Of a stretch of DNA of 64,000 nt, positions 36,433-44,656 are shown in pieces; position 1 is the stretch's first letter, and each line of letters starts with the position of its first letter. Both the position numbers and the translations under genes were made by a program. The stretch lies in contig NZ_KV917380.1 in assembly GCF_002019765.1 (NCBI RefSeq), forward strand, positions 2,890,792 to 2,954,791. Reading direction: 5' to 3'. Source of the stretch: Shouchella oshimensis. Lineage in GTDB: Bacteria; Bacillota; Bacilli; Bacillales; Bacillaceae_D. The notes beneath the pieces were generated by a model. It was not told where the DNA came from. It worked only from the letters and a program-made list of their open reading frames with translations, and made no database searches.

Positions 36433-36763
36433 GTCCCGATCCCCCTCTTCATTAGTACTTCCCTTAGTATACAATGATTTGATCTGTTGTACTATGTAAA
36501 ACATACAGAAAAAAGTCAAAAATTAGTTACATATACCCTGTATGGATCCTTTCTTTTTAAATAAGTCGCTTTCAATCAAAACCAGCCACTCTCTATTGTA
36601 GTTAATCGAAATGTAGGAGAGAACGGCGACTCACACCAACTATGAGCTAGCCGCCACTCCTAAAGGTAAAAACAATATATTGTTCATCTCTCTTTGTTTC
36701 CCAATGTAGCGGTTATTGAGATAGAACGGAATCAATGAAAATGTTAACCTATTTCCTTGTTTT
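36433..36763. other. Intergenic region with promoter and structured element
   Basis: It holds the promoter at 36491-36519 for the 27-residue peptide and a multi-bulge hairpin at 36615-36661: AGGAG, GGCG and CTCA on one side pair in order with TGAG, CGCC and CTCCT on the other. I see no other gene. Confidence 0.5.
36491..36519 (-). promoter_or_regulatory. Promoter for the 27-residue membrane peptide
   Basis: TTGACT (36514-36519), 17-base spacer, CATAGT (36491-36496) on the minus strand, about 60 bases before the GTG start. Confidence 0.5.
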
Positions 36764-37399
36764 TTAGTTTAGCTGATAGCCTTTTTTTGCTGCCCCATCC
36801 GCCATTATGCGATAGCCTTTGTTGTTTGGATGAAACGCATCTTGAGAAAGGACGTAGTCGTTTCGTCCTTTAAAAGCCTGATAGACGTCTACAACTTGTA
36901 CATGTGGAAACCGTGTTAACGATTGTATTCCTCGGTTAAACGACTTGATATACTGGTCTATAAACGGAACAGACTCTAGTGGATTATAGCTATTGAACAC
37001 AATAATTTTGTACGGAATGGCTTCCTTTTGTTTTATTTCCGTTATATACAAAACCAATTGAGTCATCCAATAAATGGCGTTTTTAATGGCACCTTCTAAC
37101 TTTTCAATAGAGTAAGGTTGTCGTCCATATTGTACGGATTGAATGAGATCATTTCCTCCACCAGTAATTGTTATGAAATTGGCTTTTGAAATAGATGCTA
37201 TAGGTTGCTGGTAGACGAGACGATAGATTTGTGCCGCTGTTAAACCACTTCGAGCTACTAGTAGTGTCCTCACAGGAGCTTGTAAAGCGCCACTCGCATA
37301 CTGACGATAGATTGAAACAAACCCACCGGGCTTTGAAGCACCTACTCCTGTAGTTAGTGAATCGCCAATTGCTAAGTAGTTCGCTCCTCTATGTTCCAT
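36764..37399 (-). CDS. SGNH/GDSL-type hydrolase
   Basis: A 211-residue esterase/lipase-like hydrolase of the SGNH fold. Catalytic Ser is in YLAIGDSLTTGVGAS (block I), Gly in the second block, Asn in ITGGGNDLIQ (block III), and Asp and His in SQDAFHPNNKGYRIMA (block V). There is no signal peptide, so it acts in the cytoplasm or leaves by an unusual route; related B. subtilis proteins such as YpmR carry a signal. ATG with AAGGGAGGG upstream. Substrate unknown. It stands alone between HelD and the small peptide. Confidence 0.88.
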   Translation of the reverse strand: MEHRGANYLAIGDSLTTGVGASKPGGFVSIYRQYASGALQAPVRTLLVARSGLTAAQIYRLVYQQPIASISKANFITITGGGNDLIQSVQYGRQPYSIEKLEGAIKNAIYWMTQLVLYITEIKQKEAIPYKIIVFNSYNPLESVPFIDQYIKSFNRGIQSLTRFPHVQVVDVYQAFKGRNDYVLSQDAFHPNNKGYRIMADGAAKKGYQLN

Positions 37400-37437
37400 A
37401 GCTAGCCCTCCCTTCTATCCACACTATTCATTTGCCA

Positions 37438-37468
37438 AAAAAAGAGGAACGGCATACGCTCCTCTTTC
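37438..37468 (-). terminator. Terminator of the HelD-like gene
   Basis: AAAGAGGA and TCCTCTTT pair around an 11-base loop, with seven T on the minus strand. Confidence 0.85.
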
Positions 37469-37474
37469 TCCTAT

Positions 37475-39499
37475 TTATAATGGAATAATTGGAGATAACG
37501 TTCCTTCATATGAAAGTGATAAAGAATGAAGTGCTCTTGTACACCCTACATAAAGCAACTTTTTATGAATAGAATCATTTGGATAATGATGGCTTGATAC
37601 ATTTGTTAACATAACAGCGTCAAATTCAAATCCTTTTGACAGATAAATTGGTAGTATGGAGATACCCCCTTGATACGTTGTATCTCCAGCACGAACTAAC
37701 GTTGCTGAAACCTTGGCTTCTTTTAATTCCAAAGCTAGCATTTCAGCTTCTTTCTTTGTCCGAGTTAGAAAAGCAATTGTCTCATACGCTTTTACATCCT
37801 TTAGCCACTGAAGCATGGATAATAATGAATAGGCGGTAACTTTCACAGGTTCACCACTTCGAAAAACAGGCTTCGCTAATGGCGGATGGTTTTCAATTTG
37901 TTTAAGAATACCATTACTATATTCAATAATCTCCATCGTTGAGCGATAACTCTTTTCCATTTGCACATAAGTACAGTTTTTATCAAGAACCTTAACAAAT
38001 GAGTCCCACGCAACGATACCTTCTTCACCATGTATGCCTTGAGCGAGATCTCCGAGAATCGTTAAGCCACCTTTTCTCGTATAGTCATTTAATAAGGAAA
38101 TGATAAAGGGGGATAAATCTTGCGCCTCGTCAATGACTAAGTGATCAAAACGATCTTCTTTGTCTATACCGATTAACTGTTGGCGTATGAAAACCATTGG
38201 AGCCAAATCTTCAAACATTAGTTTCCCACTGCGCAATAAAGAAGAAACAGGATAATCTTGTTGCTGTAAAAAATGAAGATACAGTTTTAATTCATCTGGT
38301 TTTTTCCAGCTATTCATGTACCTCCTTACGGCTTTCAATCCTTCAGTCTTATATTCTTTGCGTTCCTTTTCATCCTCAAACATTCTCACTTCTATTTCAA
38401 CCCAACGCTTTAACCTCGCTTGCAGTCGCTCTCTTTGCTTTAAAGGGGGAGAATGAACGAAATCCTGAGTTAACCAGTTCTGTATCGTTTCTTTCTTTAC
38501 AATGCCATGATCCCAAGGTATGAAATCTTTAACCGGCATGCGATTGGCTAATTCTTCCTCAACGTATTTCTTCAATTGATTACGAAAAGTAAGAGACCCT
38601 TTTTCTTTCATAACAGCTTGATATTTTGGCTCAACTTGTAGCTCAAAACGAGTAAAGATTCTGTCTTCAGTTGACTCCACTTCATAAGCATCACCTAATT
38701 TTTGCAAGACCCAGTCAACATAAGTAGATTGTTGAATATGGCCTACTCCTAATTCTGGTAGCACTTGGGCAATATAATCAAGGAACATCGCATTTGGAGC
38801 AAAGATCATCATTCGTTCTGCTTTTAAACGTTCCCTATACTCGTAAAGAAGAAAAGCCAGCCTATGAAGAGCAACTGTTGTTTTTCCACTACCTGCTGCT
38901 CCTTGAATAAGTAATGGCTTTCTTACATCTGAACGAATAATAGAATTCTGTTCTGCTTGAATGGTCGATACAATGTCTTTTAATTTGTTGTCTTTTTGTT
39001 CACCTAATTTATATAGTAGGAATTCATCTCCACCGCTGCTTTCTTGACCTTCAACGTAACTATCCACAACTCGCCTTAATTCACGTGCTCGGATAACAAC
39101 ATTTCGTTTTAATTGGATTTCCCCTTCAACGATACCGTCTGGCGACTCGTAATAAACATCTTCCTCACTCCCGTTAAAACTATAAAATAAAGAGGCAACA
39201 GGAGCTCTCCAATCAATGACTAGTGGTTGCTCCTCTTCGTCATCATGTACACCAACTTTACCAATGTATAAAGACTTCTTTTCATCCCTATCGAATTCAA
39301 GAAAATCCAAACGAGCAAAATAGGGTTCTTGCTTTGCGATTCGTAGAGATTGCCGCATTGCTTCACGTCTTTCTTCTAATACTTGTTGAGTAAAGTCATC
39401 TCCACGGTAAATGGGTATATTCTGGACATACGCTAACATTCGATCAATCTTTTCTAATGACATTTTTAGTACAGCTACTTCGTAATCTTGTTGGTTCAT
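37475..39499 (-). CDS. helD: HelD-like superfamily 1 helicase/RNA polymerase-associated ATPase
   Basis: A 674-residue UvrD/Rep-type ATPase of the HelD group; HelD binds RNA polymerase and frees it from stalled complexes. The N-terminal part ends with VIDWRAPVASLFYSF near residue 100, a HelD hallmark. Walker A is IQGAAGSGKTTVALHR at about 198-213, Walker B is HLVIDEAQDLSP, and the C-terminal motif VMLTNVSS with LLYVGCTRALHSLSL closes the fold. It is about 100 residues shorter than the 774-residue B. subtilis HelD, with a reduced N-terminal coiled coil, so it may be a paralogue with a shorter arm into the polymerase channel. ATG with GAGGGTG upstream. It diverges from proC. Confidence 0.82.
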   Translation of the reverse strand: MNQQDYEVAVLKMSLEKIDRMLAYVQNIPIYRGDDFTQQVLEERREAMRQSLRIAKQEPYFARLDFLEFDRDEKKSLYIGKVGVHDDEEEQPLVIDWRAPVASLFYSFNGSEEDVYYESPDGIVEGEIQLKRNVVIRARELRRVVDSYVEGQESSGGDEFLLYKLGEQKDNKLKDIVSTIQAEQNSIIRSDVRKPLLIQGAAGSGKTTVALHRLAFLLYEYRERLKAERMMIFAPNAMFLDYIAQVLPELGVGHIQQSTYVDWVLQKLGDAYEVESTEDRIFTRFELQVEPKYQAVMKEKGSLTFRNQLKKYVEEELANRMPVKDFIPWDHGIVKKETIQNWLTQDFVHSPPLKQRERLQARLKRWVEIEVRMFEDEKERKEYKTEGLKAVRRYMNSWKKPDELKLYLHFLQQQDYPVSSLLRSGKLMFEDLAPMVFIRQQLIGIDKEDRFDHLVIDEAQDLSPFIISLLNDYTRKGGLTILGDLAQGIHGEEGIVAWDSFVKVLDKNCTYVQMEKSYRSTMEIIEYSNGILKQIENHPPLAKPVFRSGEPVKVTAYSLLSMLQWLKDVKAYETIAFLTRTKKEAEMLALELKEAKVSATLVRAGDTTYQGGISILPIYLSKGFEFDAVMLTNVSSHHYPNDSIHKKLLYVGCTRALHSLSLSYEGTLSPIIPL

Positions 39500-39656
39500 A
39501 GTTATTCACCCTCTCATCAAGTCTCTTTTTTTATTTTGCCTAATTTTTTTAAAAAAATATAGACTTTTTCTTTTCAGTTTGGTAAGCTTTATATAGTTCA
39601 ATTACCTAAAATATTTATACCAATATATGGTATTTTTTTATAAAAGACTTACGCTT

Positions 39657-39695
39657 TTTTCTTTTTTTTTGCGTAAGTCTTTTACTATATTAAAG
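39657..39695 (+). promoter_or_regulatory. Leader hairpin directly before the proC ribosome site
   Basis: AAAAGACTTACGC and GCGTAAGTCTTTT form a perfect 13-bp stem around a 15-base T-rich loop, ending about 10 bases before AAAGGAG. A smaller hairpin ATACCA/TGGTAT followed by seven T lies at about 39617-39640. Together they look like a leader that limits proC transcription or translation. No T-box motif is present. Confidence 0.5.
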
Positions 39696-39708
39696 GAGTG
39701 AAGTCACG

Positions 39709-40509
39709 TTGCCATCATTATTATTCATCGGTGCTGGAAGAATGGCTGAAGCTGTATTTAAAGGCGTTCTAGCTAAACCAAATCCAGCATTCTCACCCGT
39801 TTACGTAAGTAATCATACGAACAAAGCCCATTTAGATAAACTAACAGACGTTTATCCCATTGAAGCGATTTCAAATTGGTCTGAAAAGGCTACTGAAGCG
39901 GATGTTATTCTGATTGCCGCTCCACCTTCTGCACACCCTTCTATCTTGGAAACGTTAAGCCCTCTTGTTACGAACCAACTTGTGTTAACGGTGGCTGCAG
40001 GTATCGGCCCTTCTGACCTTGAAGCACAATTACCAGCCGGGGTAGCAACTGCTTGGATCATGCCAAATACAGCAGCGCAAGCAGGAGCTTCAATAAGTCT
40101 TTATACATATGGTTCACATGTAACGGATACACAAAAAAGTTATGTAGAATCATTAGTAGCTTCTATTGGAACAGGTGCCCAACTAAGTGAATCCCTTATT
40201 CACGAATTAACTGCTGTTACAGGAAGCGCCCCTGCTTTCGTTTATGAATTTGTCATTCAGCTCGAATCGATTGCACAATCTTTTGGTATTGATCAATCTC
40301 AAGCTCGCAACCTCGTTGTTCAGATGCTGGCTGGAAGTGCAGATATGCTTAAAGCAGGCTTTACACCAACAGAATTACGTGATCAAGTAACCACACCAGG
40401 TGGTGCGACAGAAGCTGGTTTAAAATCGTTACACGCGGATGATTTTAGTGGTTCCATTGCTCGTGGTGTTCAAGCAGTAACGGATCATGCCAAAGCAAAA
40501 AGCAACTAG
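39709..40509 (+). CDS. proC: Pyrroline-5-carboxylate reductase
   Basis: A 266-residue enzyme for the last step of proline synthesis, reducing pyrroline-5-carboxylate with NAD(P)H. The nucleotide fold is at SLLFIGAGRMAEAVFKGVL (residues 3-21). The family blocks MPNTAAQAGASISLYT, LTAVTGSAPAFVYEF and TTPGGATEAGLKSL are present, the last being the P5CR signature. The start is a TTG with AAAGGAG 10 bases upstream; no in-frame ATG or GTG is near. Proline is a compatible solute in Bacillus, so salt control is possible, but that is inference. Confidence 0.94.
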   Translation: MPSLLFIGAGRMAEAVFKGVLAKPNPAFSPVYVSNHTNKAHLDKLTDVYPIEAISNWSEKATEADVILIAAPPSAHPSILETLSPLVTNQLVLTVAAGIGPSDLEAQLPAGVATAWIMPNTAAQAGASISLYTYGSHVTDTQKSYVESLVASIGTGAQLSESLIHELTAVTGSAPAFVYEFVIQLESIAQSFGIDQSQARNLVVQMLAGSADMLKAGFTPTELRDQVTTPGGATEAGLKSLHADDFSGSIARGVQAVTDHAKAKSN

Positions 40510-40517
40510 CATATAAG

Positions 40518-40549
40518 AACAGGCTATAGACAATGTCTATAGCCTGGTT
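40518..40549. terminator. Bidirectional terminator between proC and the MATE gene
   Basis: AGGCTATAGAC and GTCTATAGCCT form an 11-bp stem with a 2-base loop between the two convergent genes, flanked by short A and T tracts. Confidence 0.8.
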
Positions 40550-40554
40550 ATTCT

Positions 40555-41892
40555 TTAAAATACACGTTTCTCACCAAAGTGAATGTTACTTCTTTTCAAG
40601 TATACGTAGATAAGAACCAATACGGTTATTTCAGCAAAAGGAATGGCCAACCATATAGCATGAACACCTAAAAGAAACGGTACAGTCAATAAGAACAGCA
40701 ACATTAGAATGATTTGTCTCCCAGCAGTAATCCACGTCGCTATGGCTACCTCTCCAATTGATTGGAAATAGGTCATTAGTACAAAGTTCACTCCCATAAC
40801 CAAATACGCTATAAAGAATAAGCGAATGCCTCTTACCGCTAATTCTTTTACTTCTTGAGGGAAATCACCAAAGATATTTACAATTGGAACAGCCGCGAAT
40901 TGACCAACTAAGAAGCAAATGAATCCGGCAACAAAACCTGTTCGAATAGCTAGTTTCATGAGCTGTCTTTTTTTCTCATGTTCTGCCGCTCCATGAAAAT
41001 AACTAACAATAGGCTGAACCGCAGCCCCCATACCTAAGAACATGAGCAACATAACTGCATGCACATAATTCACAACAGAAAAAGCTGCAACACCTACTGT
41101 ACCGGCAAGACGTGCAAACATAATATTATGAGAGACTGTAAAAACAGATATACCTACTTCTGCTAGAAAACTCGGAAAGCCGAATCGTAGAGCTTGCTTT
41201 GATAATAATGAATCGAATCTCACCCTTACAAACTTTAAATTACTTCTTTTCGTAAAGAAGTGAGAAGATAGAACAAGTAAGCCTAAAAAAGCAGCAATGA
41301 TCGTTCCGAATGCAATCTCACGTACCCCTAAATCGAGTACATACAAAATAATATAGTTAATACCAACATTTGAAAAAGCCGTTGTGACCAGCGCTGCCAT
41401 AGCAAGCGTCGGGTTGCCATCATTGCGTACAAAAATACTTGATGCATTTTCCAAGGTAAAAATAAAACCGAATACTAAGAAAACGTTCATATACGCAGCA
41501 GCAAATGGAGCTGTTTCCTCATTTGCACCTAATGCATAGACAAGTGGCTCGTGAAAGAGTAAAGCCAGAGCGCCTATAACAATAGTTCCCAATCCAATTA
41601 GTAAAATGGAATGGGTGAAAATCACTCGCGCACGTCCCTCTTCTTTCCTACCCATTGCTTGGGAATATAGAGTCGCTCCACCAATCCCTAGCCATAGCGA
41701 TAAGCCAACAAAAATGGTATAGACTGGACCAGCAATATTTACACCTGCTAAGGCAACAGGACCAAGTCGATTTCCAACCATAATACCGTCTACCGCTAGA
41801 TTAATAGCCATTAATAGCATGCCGACTAATGATGGAATTAAATACCGCATAAACAGCTTACTAATTTTTTCCGTTTCTAACGGATTTGCCAT
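40555..41892 (-). CDS. MATE family efflux transporter (MepA-like)
   Basis: About 445 residues with twelve membrane helices in two six-helix halves. The N-terminal MATE features are RYLIPSLVGMLLMAINLAVDG and VGNRLGPVALAGVNIAGP, and FGMGAAVQP-like GMGAAVQPIVSYFHGA opens the second half. MATE proteins expel cationic compounds by Na+ or H+ exchange. The start is uncertain: ATG 41892 has a weak GGGAAG, while TTG 41907 has AAGGTGG only 4 bases away. Single gene, ending at a shared terminator with proC. Confidence 0.87.
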   Translation of the reverse strand: MANPLETEKISKLFMRYLIPSLVGMLLMAINLAVDGIMVGNRLGPVALAGVNIAGPVYTIFVGLSLWLGIGGATLYSQAMGRKEEGRARVIFTHSILLIGLGTIVIGALALLFHEPLVYALGANEETAPFAAAYMNVFLVFGFIFTLENASSIFVRNDGNPTLAMAALVTTAFSNVGINYIILYVLDLGVREIAFGTIIAAFLGLLVLSSHFFTKRSNLKFVRVRFDSLLSKQALRFGFPSFLAEVGISVFTVSHNIMFARLAGTVGVAAFSVVNYVHAVMLLMFLGMGAAVQPIVSYFHGAAEHEKKRQLMKLAIRTGFVAGFICFLVGQFAAVPIVNIFGDFPQEVKELAVRGIRLFFIAYLVMGVNFVLMTYFQSIGEVAIATWITAGRQIILMLLFLLTVPFLLGVHAIWLAIPFAEITVLVLIYVYLKRSNIHFGEKRVF

Positions 41893-42055
41893 ATCTTCTC
41901 TTCCCAAATTTCCACCTTCTTTTTAACACAACCGAAATCAAATCTTATGTATTATAGCAAACTTTCACAGCGCCACGTCAATCTTTTTCTATTTGCTTCA
42001 TTCTTTTCTCGATCGTGTACGCACTAATACCTCGCCGATCATTTATTCTACGCTC

Positions 42056-42577
42056 TCACCTTACTAAATAAACCTTCTTTTCTGTTAAAGAGAGTGCATA
42101 AACAGCTGGATTCCCCATCTCTTCCCAATCTTTGAAGCCAAATGTAGGCTGGTAAGATCGAATCAGTAATGCTAGAAGATTTCCATGACTTACAATAATG
42201 GTAGGTTTGGTTAAGCTGTTTACGACAGACAGAATACGCGCTTGAGCGTCAAGGGAGGATTCACCGCCTTTGAGTGAATAGAATTCATCATCAAAACTTT
42301 TCTGTACATGCATACGCCAATTCGTAAGGGGCACCGGGCTTAAACAGCGCTCAACTAACCTTTCGTCTTGGTTAAGTGGTAACCCTAGCGCTTCTGCTGT
42401 CGGCTCAATCGTTGAAATCGCCCTTTTGTAAGGGCTCGACAGAATCATTTTAATGCCTTTCTCTTGAAAGAACAGTGCTAAATCTTTCGCATCTTGCTTC
42501 CCTTTACTCGTTAAACGAGCAGACGGTTCTTGCCCCGTTGCTTCAGCATGCCTTACTAAGTAAAGAATGTTCCTCAT
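42056..42577 (-). CDS. Histidine phosphatase family protein
   Basis: A 173-residue member of the phosphoglycerate-mutase-like phosphatases. The phospho-His motif is YLVRHAEATGQEPSARLT at the N terminus; the second Arg is in ILSSPYKRAISTIEPTA, Glu in DERLVERCLSP, and the second His in TIIVSHGNLLALL. It is a small phosphatase without the length of a glycolytic mutase, and the substrate is unknown. I chose the ATG 42577; TTG 42586 is an alternative, as the AAGGGGG site lies 13 and 4 bases from them respectively. Confidence 0.85.
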   Translation of the reverse strand: MRNILYLVRHAEATGQEPSARLTSKGKQDAKDLALFFQEKGIKMILSSPYKRAISTIEPTAEALGLPLNQDERLVERCLSPVPLTNWRMHVQKSFDDEFYSLKGGESSLDAQARILSVVNSLTKPTIIVSHGNLLALLIRSYQPTFGFKDWEEMGNPAVYALSLTEKKVYLVR

Positions 42578-42619
42578 ATAGAACAACCAACCCCCTTTAG
42601 TTTAAATAGACAAACCAAG

Positions 42620-42657
42620 AAAAAGCGAACATGAAAAAGGTTCATGCTCGCTTTTCA
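42620..42657 (-). terminator. Terminator of the peptide transporter operon
   Basis: AAAAGCGA, CATGAA on one side and TTCATG, TCGCTTTT on the other pair over 14 bp with one mismatch; a T-run follows on the minus strand. Confidence 0.85.
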
Positions 42658-42668
42658 TTATACCTTTA

Positions 42669-43577
42669 TTAGCCTTGGTCTTTCATTTTTGGATCAAGGG
42701 CATCCCTTAATCCATCTCCTAACATATTAAACCCTAATACTACTAGCATAATAGACAAACCCGGAAAAAGTACGGTCCAGTAAGCATTTTGAATGTAACC
42801 TCTAGAATCTGCTAACATTCTACCCCATTCTGGTGTAGGAGGGCTTGCTCCCATTCCAAGAAATCCAAGTGCAGCTGCTTCAATAATCGCAATACCAAAT
42901 CCTAGAGTCGCCTGTACGATAATGGGTGCTAAACTATTAGGCAAAATGTGGTGAAACATTATTCGCCCATTTTTCATACCCTGCGCTTTTGCGGCTAAGA
43001 CAAACTCTTCTGCTCGTAAGCTGATCACTTTTGAACGAACAATTCGACCAAATATCGGCACATTAATAATAGCAATAGCTAGCATTGCATTTTGTAGAGA
43101 TGGCCCTAAAATCGCTACAATGGCAATGGCTAGTAAAATACTTGGGAATGCAAGCATAATATCAAAAATTCTAGAAATAAGCATATCGACCCAGCGTCCG
43201 TAGAACCCTGCTACTAATCCAAGTGTGGTTCCAATGACAAGCGCACCACTAATTGAAAAGAGGCCGATTAAAAGAGAAATTCTTGCACCATGTGCAACAC
43301 GAGTAAAAACATCTCGTCCTAAATCATCTGTCCCCATCCAATGTTCTGATGAAGGAGGCATTAAACGAATAGAAGGATTCGTTTTATCAATCGTGTACGA
43401 CGTTAATAACGGGGCGAAAATAGCTAGTAAAATGAAAAACGTTAATATAATAGCCCCGACAAGTGCTAATTTATTCTTGAATAAATGGTAGAATGTATCG
43501 CCCCATATCGACCTTGTTTTTTCTTCTTTTGAAGGAGGACGTTGATGAGGTTGAGTGGCTAGTGGTCTTGATTCCAT
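42669..43577 (-). CDS. dppC: Dipeptide/oligopeptide ABC transporter permease, DppC-like
   Basis: A 302-residue inner-membrane permease with six helices. The N-terminal OppC region (NKLALVGAIILTFFILLAIF) is followed by the HWMGTDDLGRDVFTRVAHGA block, and the EAA loop for ATPase contact is EFVLAAKAQGMKNGRIMFHHILPN. ATG with AAGGGGG upstream. Last gene of the five-gene unit, 13 bases after the DppB-like gene. Confidence 0.92.
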   Translation of the reverse strand: MESRPLATQPHQRPPSKEEKTRSIWGDTFYHLFKNKLALVGAIILTFFILLAIFAPLLTSYTIDKTNPSIRLMPPSSEHWMGTDDLGRDVFTRVAHGARISLLIGLFSISGALVIGTTLGLVAGFYGRWVDMLISRIFDIMLAFPSILLAIAIVAILGPSLQNAMLAIAIINVPIFGRIVRSKVISLRAEEFVLAAKAQGMKNGRIMFHHILPNSLAPIIVQATLGFGIAIIEAAALGFLGMGASPPTPEWGRMLADSRGYIQNAYWTVLFPGLSIMLVVLGFNMLGDGLRDALDPKMKDQG

Positions 43578-43590
43578 CTCTTAATCCCCC

Positions 43591-44592
43591 TTAATATTTA
43601 ATTCTCGGGTCGATAGATGCATAAAGAAGATCGACAATGAGATTAATAAACACAAAAATAGTAGCAACAATTAAAATACCAGACTGGATAACTGGATAAT
43701 CTCGATACGAAATACCCTCATAAATATAGCGACCCACCCCAGGCCAACTGAAGATCGTTTCCGTTAGGATTGCTCCACCGAGTAATGCTCCAGCTTGTAA
43801 GCCTACAACCGTTAACACTGGAATAAAAGCATTTTTTAATGCATGTTTATAAACAACTACGCCTTGGCTAGAGCCTTTTGCTTGAACCGTACGAATATAG
43901 TCAGATCGTAACACTTCAAGCATACTAGAACGTGTCATCCTAGCAATAATCGCCATTGGAATCGTCCCAAGCGCAATGACAGGTAAAACAAGATGACGTA
44001 TAGCCGTTATAGTTTGATCAAAATTTCCCCTTAATAACGTGTCAATAATATAAAAATGAGTAATTGGCTCAATTGGTGCACGTGGATCGCTTCTTCCAAC
44101 GGTCGGAAGCCAACCTAACTCCTGTGCAAAGATCCATTGCTCCATTAATGCTAACCAGAAAACTGGCATTGATACTCCTACAAGAGCGATAAGCATACAT
44201 GCATAATCAAAGAATGAATTTTGTTTCCACGCACTAACAATACCAGCGTTTACACCAATAATAATGGCAAATAACATGGCAAAAAACGTTAGCTCCATTG
44301 TTGCAGCTAAATACGGCCAAATTTCGGTAATAATTTCATTATTTGTTCGCATTGAAACACCAAGATCGCCTGTTATTAAATCTCCTATGTAACTACCATA
44401 TTGAACCCAAAATGGATTGTTTAAGCCTAGCTGCTCTTCTAATTCTGCAATTGCTTGAGGAGAAGCTTGTTCACCTAAGATTGTTTGGGCTGGGTTTCCT
44501 GGAATGAGCCAAATAATCGAAAACGTGACAACCGTCATCCCAATTAAAACAGGAATTAATAAAGCGATTCTTCTTAACATATAAGAAAACAC
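43591..44592 (-). CDS. dppB: Dipeptide/oligopeptide ABC transporter permease, DppB-like
   Basis: A 333-residue permease with six helices, starting MFSYMLRRIALLIPVLIGMTVV, the standard OppB/DppB N terminus. The EAA loop is YIRTVQAKGSSQGVVVYKHALKN. The GTG start has AGAGGTG upstream and is preferred to an internal ATG four codons later. A hairpin in the 64-base gap after the binding-protein gene may lower its expression relative to that gene. Confidence 0.92.
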   Translation of the reverse strand: MFSYMLRRIALLIPVLIGMTVVTFSIIWLIPGNPAQTILGEQASPQAIAELEEQLGLNNPFWVQYGSYIGDLITGDLGVSMRTNNEIITEIWPYLAATMELTFFAMLFAIIIGVNAGIVSAWKQNSFFDYACMLIALVGVSMPVFWLALMEQWIFAQELGWLPTVGRSDPRAPIEPITHFYIIDTLLRGNFDQTITAIRHLVLPVIALGTIPMAIIARMTRSSMLEVLRSDYIRTVQAKGSSQGVVVYKHALKNAFIPVLTVVGLQAGALLGGAILTETIFSWPGVGRYIYEGISYRDYPVIQSGILIVATIFVFINLIVDLLYASIDPRIKY

Positions 44593-44621
44593 AGTTTCAC
44601 CTCTATTCTTTGGATAAAGAA

Positions 44622-44645
44622 GGCAGCAGCATTCATGCTACCGCC
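44622..44645 (-). promoter_or_regulatory. Hairpin between binding protein and permease genes
   Basis: A 10-bp stem (GGCGGTAGCA with TGCTGCTGCC on the minus strand, two G-U pairs) with a TGAA loop. No strong U-run follows, so it may stabilise the upstream mRNA rather than fully terminate. Confidence 0.55.
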
Positions 44646-44656
44646 TTTCATCGATG

